A stretch of 64,000 nucleotides of DNA from an uncultured Bacteroidota bacterium (GTDB lineage: Bacteria; Bacteroidota; Bacteroidia; AKYH767-A; OLB10), in NCBI GenBank assembly GCA_903847585.1, contig CAINEC010000031.1, positions 1 through 64,000 on the forward strand, written 5' to 3'. The translations under genes and the position numbers were made by a program. The notes below the pieces were generated by a model, which did no database searches, was not told the DNA's origin, and was given only the letters and a program-made list of their open reading frames with translations. This document shows positions 63,569-64,000 of the stretch, in pieces (within the stretch, counting starts at the first letter, position 1; the number at the start of each line of letters is the position of its first letter).

Positions 63569-64000
63569 ATGTCACAGTTTAACACCTGCCCACAAGGCCA
63601 TTTCTACTCTTCAACATTAACAGCTTGTCCGTTTTGTAAAACACAAACTGTTCCTGATCCTACAGTAAAAACAAATCCTTCAAACAATGATAGAACAATA
63701 ATAAGCGGAGGTGGAAACCCTGGTGCTAATACAGCTGCGCCTACCATCCCGTACAATAGCGGACATTCTGGTTCTGATGCGCCTACTCAATTCAATCCAG
63801 GCTTAGGTGGTGCGCCAAATCAAGGTGGACAAAGTTCTCCAAAAGTAGATGATGGAGATCGTACTGTTATTCATCGTCCGGCTGCTCCTTCAGGTGCTGG
63901 GAAAAAAACGGAAGATCCTGCAGCGCCAGCACAAGCGCCAAGCTCTTCTACACGTAAAATTATTGGTTGGTTAATCACATTTACGCATGATGCATTTGGT
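63569..64000 (+). CDS. Zinc-ribbon, Pro/Gly-rich protein, probably FHA-containing (3' partial)
   Basis: 144 residues visible, running off the right edge. CPQGHFYSSTLTACPFC is a zinc-ribbon knuckle pair. A Gly/Pro/Ala/Asn-rich linker with possible phospho-sites follows (NDRTIISGG, TAAPTIPYN, DGDRTVIHRP). It ends RKIIGWLITFTHDAFG, which resembles the entry to an FHA domain. Three T-(I/V)-(I/V/P) sites in the linker could be kinase targets bound by the FHA proteins next door (inference). 58 nt after the kinase. Confidence 0.7.
   Translation, partial: MSQFNTCPQGHFYSSTLTACPFCKTQTVPDPTVKTNPSNNDRTIISGGGNPGANTAAPTIPYNSGHSGSDAPTQFNPGLGGAPNQGGQSSPKVDDGDRTVIHRPAAPSGAGKKTEDPAAPAQAPSSSTRKIIGWLITFTHDAFG

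Overview
The window comes from a member of the Bacteroidota (Flavobacteriales- or Chitinophagales-like; genus not determinable). The DNA is AT-rich. At least five proteins carry C-terminal type IX secretion (T9SS) sorting domains: type A in the CotH, phospholipase D-like and YHYH proteins, type B (gliding-motility-associated C-terminus) in two PKD proteins. Many lipoproteins have the SCxK style of this phylum, and many genes sit behind a Bacteroidota -7 box (TAnnTTTG).

Layout. 1-5000: end of a secreted CotH/lamin-tail protein and three small proteins. 5037-10827: tRNA-Ser(UGA), an aminotransferase/sulfotransferase couple, a GWxTD protein, a glycosyltransferase, a fumarylacetoacetate hydrolase-family protein and idi. 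11214-18971: a 2585-residue PKD adhesin-like protein. 19047-22328: ftsK-lolA on the minus strand. 22699-26818: a persulfide dioxygenase-rhodanese fusion, a P460-type haem lipoprotein, a phosphodiester glycosidase-like protein and small proteins. 26893-36798: a long minus-strand run (phospholipase D-like, PIG-L deacetylase, MFS transporter, S8 peptidase, RsmF-like, AlkA-like, phosphoesterase, SlyD-like). 36879-38420: SRPBCC protein and an RlmL-type methyltransferase.

38500-40980 is the most unusual part. Two minus-strand genes lie in segments bounded by perfect short inverted repeats around GTTAGC/GCTAAC cores. One segment is followed by a 130-bp imperfect palindrome and the other by a shorter site that recurs 1.4 kb away. 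This is the geometry of integron gene cassettes with attC sites. No integrase gene is in the window, so it looks like an orphan cassette cluster. Next to it lie an antitoxin with a death-on-curing (Doc) toxin whose catalytic core has been deleted in frame, and a SET-domain gene broken by one stop codon.

41005-45608 holds a complete cyanophycin set: isoaspartyl dipeptidase, cyanophycinase and cyanophycin synthetase. 45870-48955 is an MbnP / di-haem peroxidase (MbnH-like) / YHYH-protein operon, probably periplasmic or surface copper and metal chemistry. 49043-54642 pairs a second PKD T9SS protein with a GH99-like glycosidase. 54670-58281 holds LPP20-like lipoproteins, divergent from a small membrane protein and an M15-like protein. 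58383-64000 is a phospho-signalling operon: FHA-FHA-ABC transporter, FHA-M48 protease, Ser/Thr kinase, and a zinc-ribbon (probably FHA) protein cut by the window edge. The FHA operon and the divergent pair upstream of it have near-consensus TTTG-N19-TAnnTTTG promoters. No CRISPR array, rRNA or transposase gene was seen.
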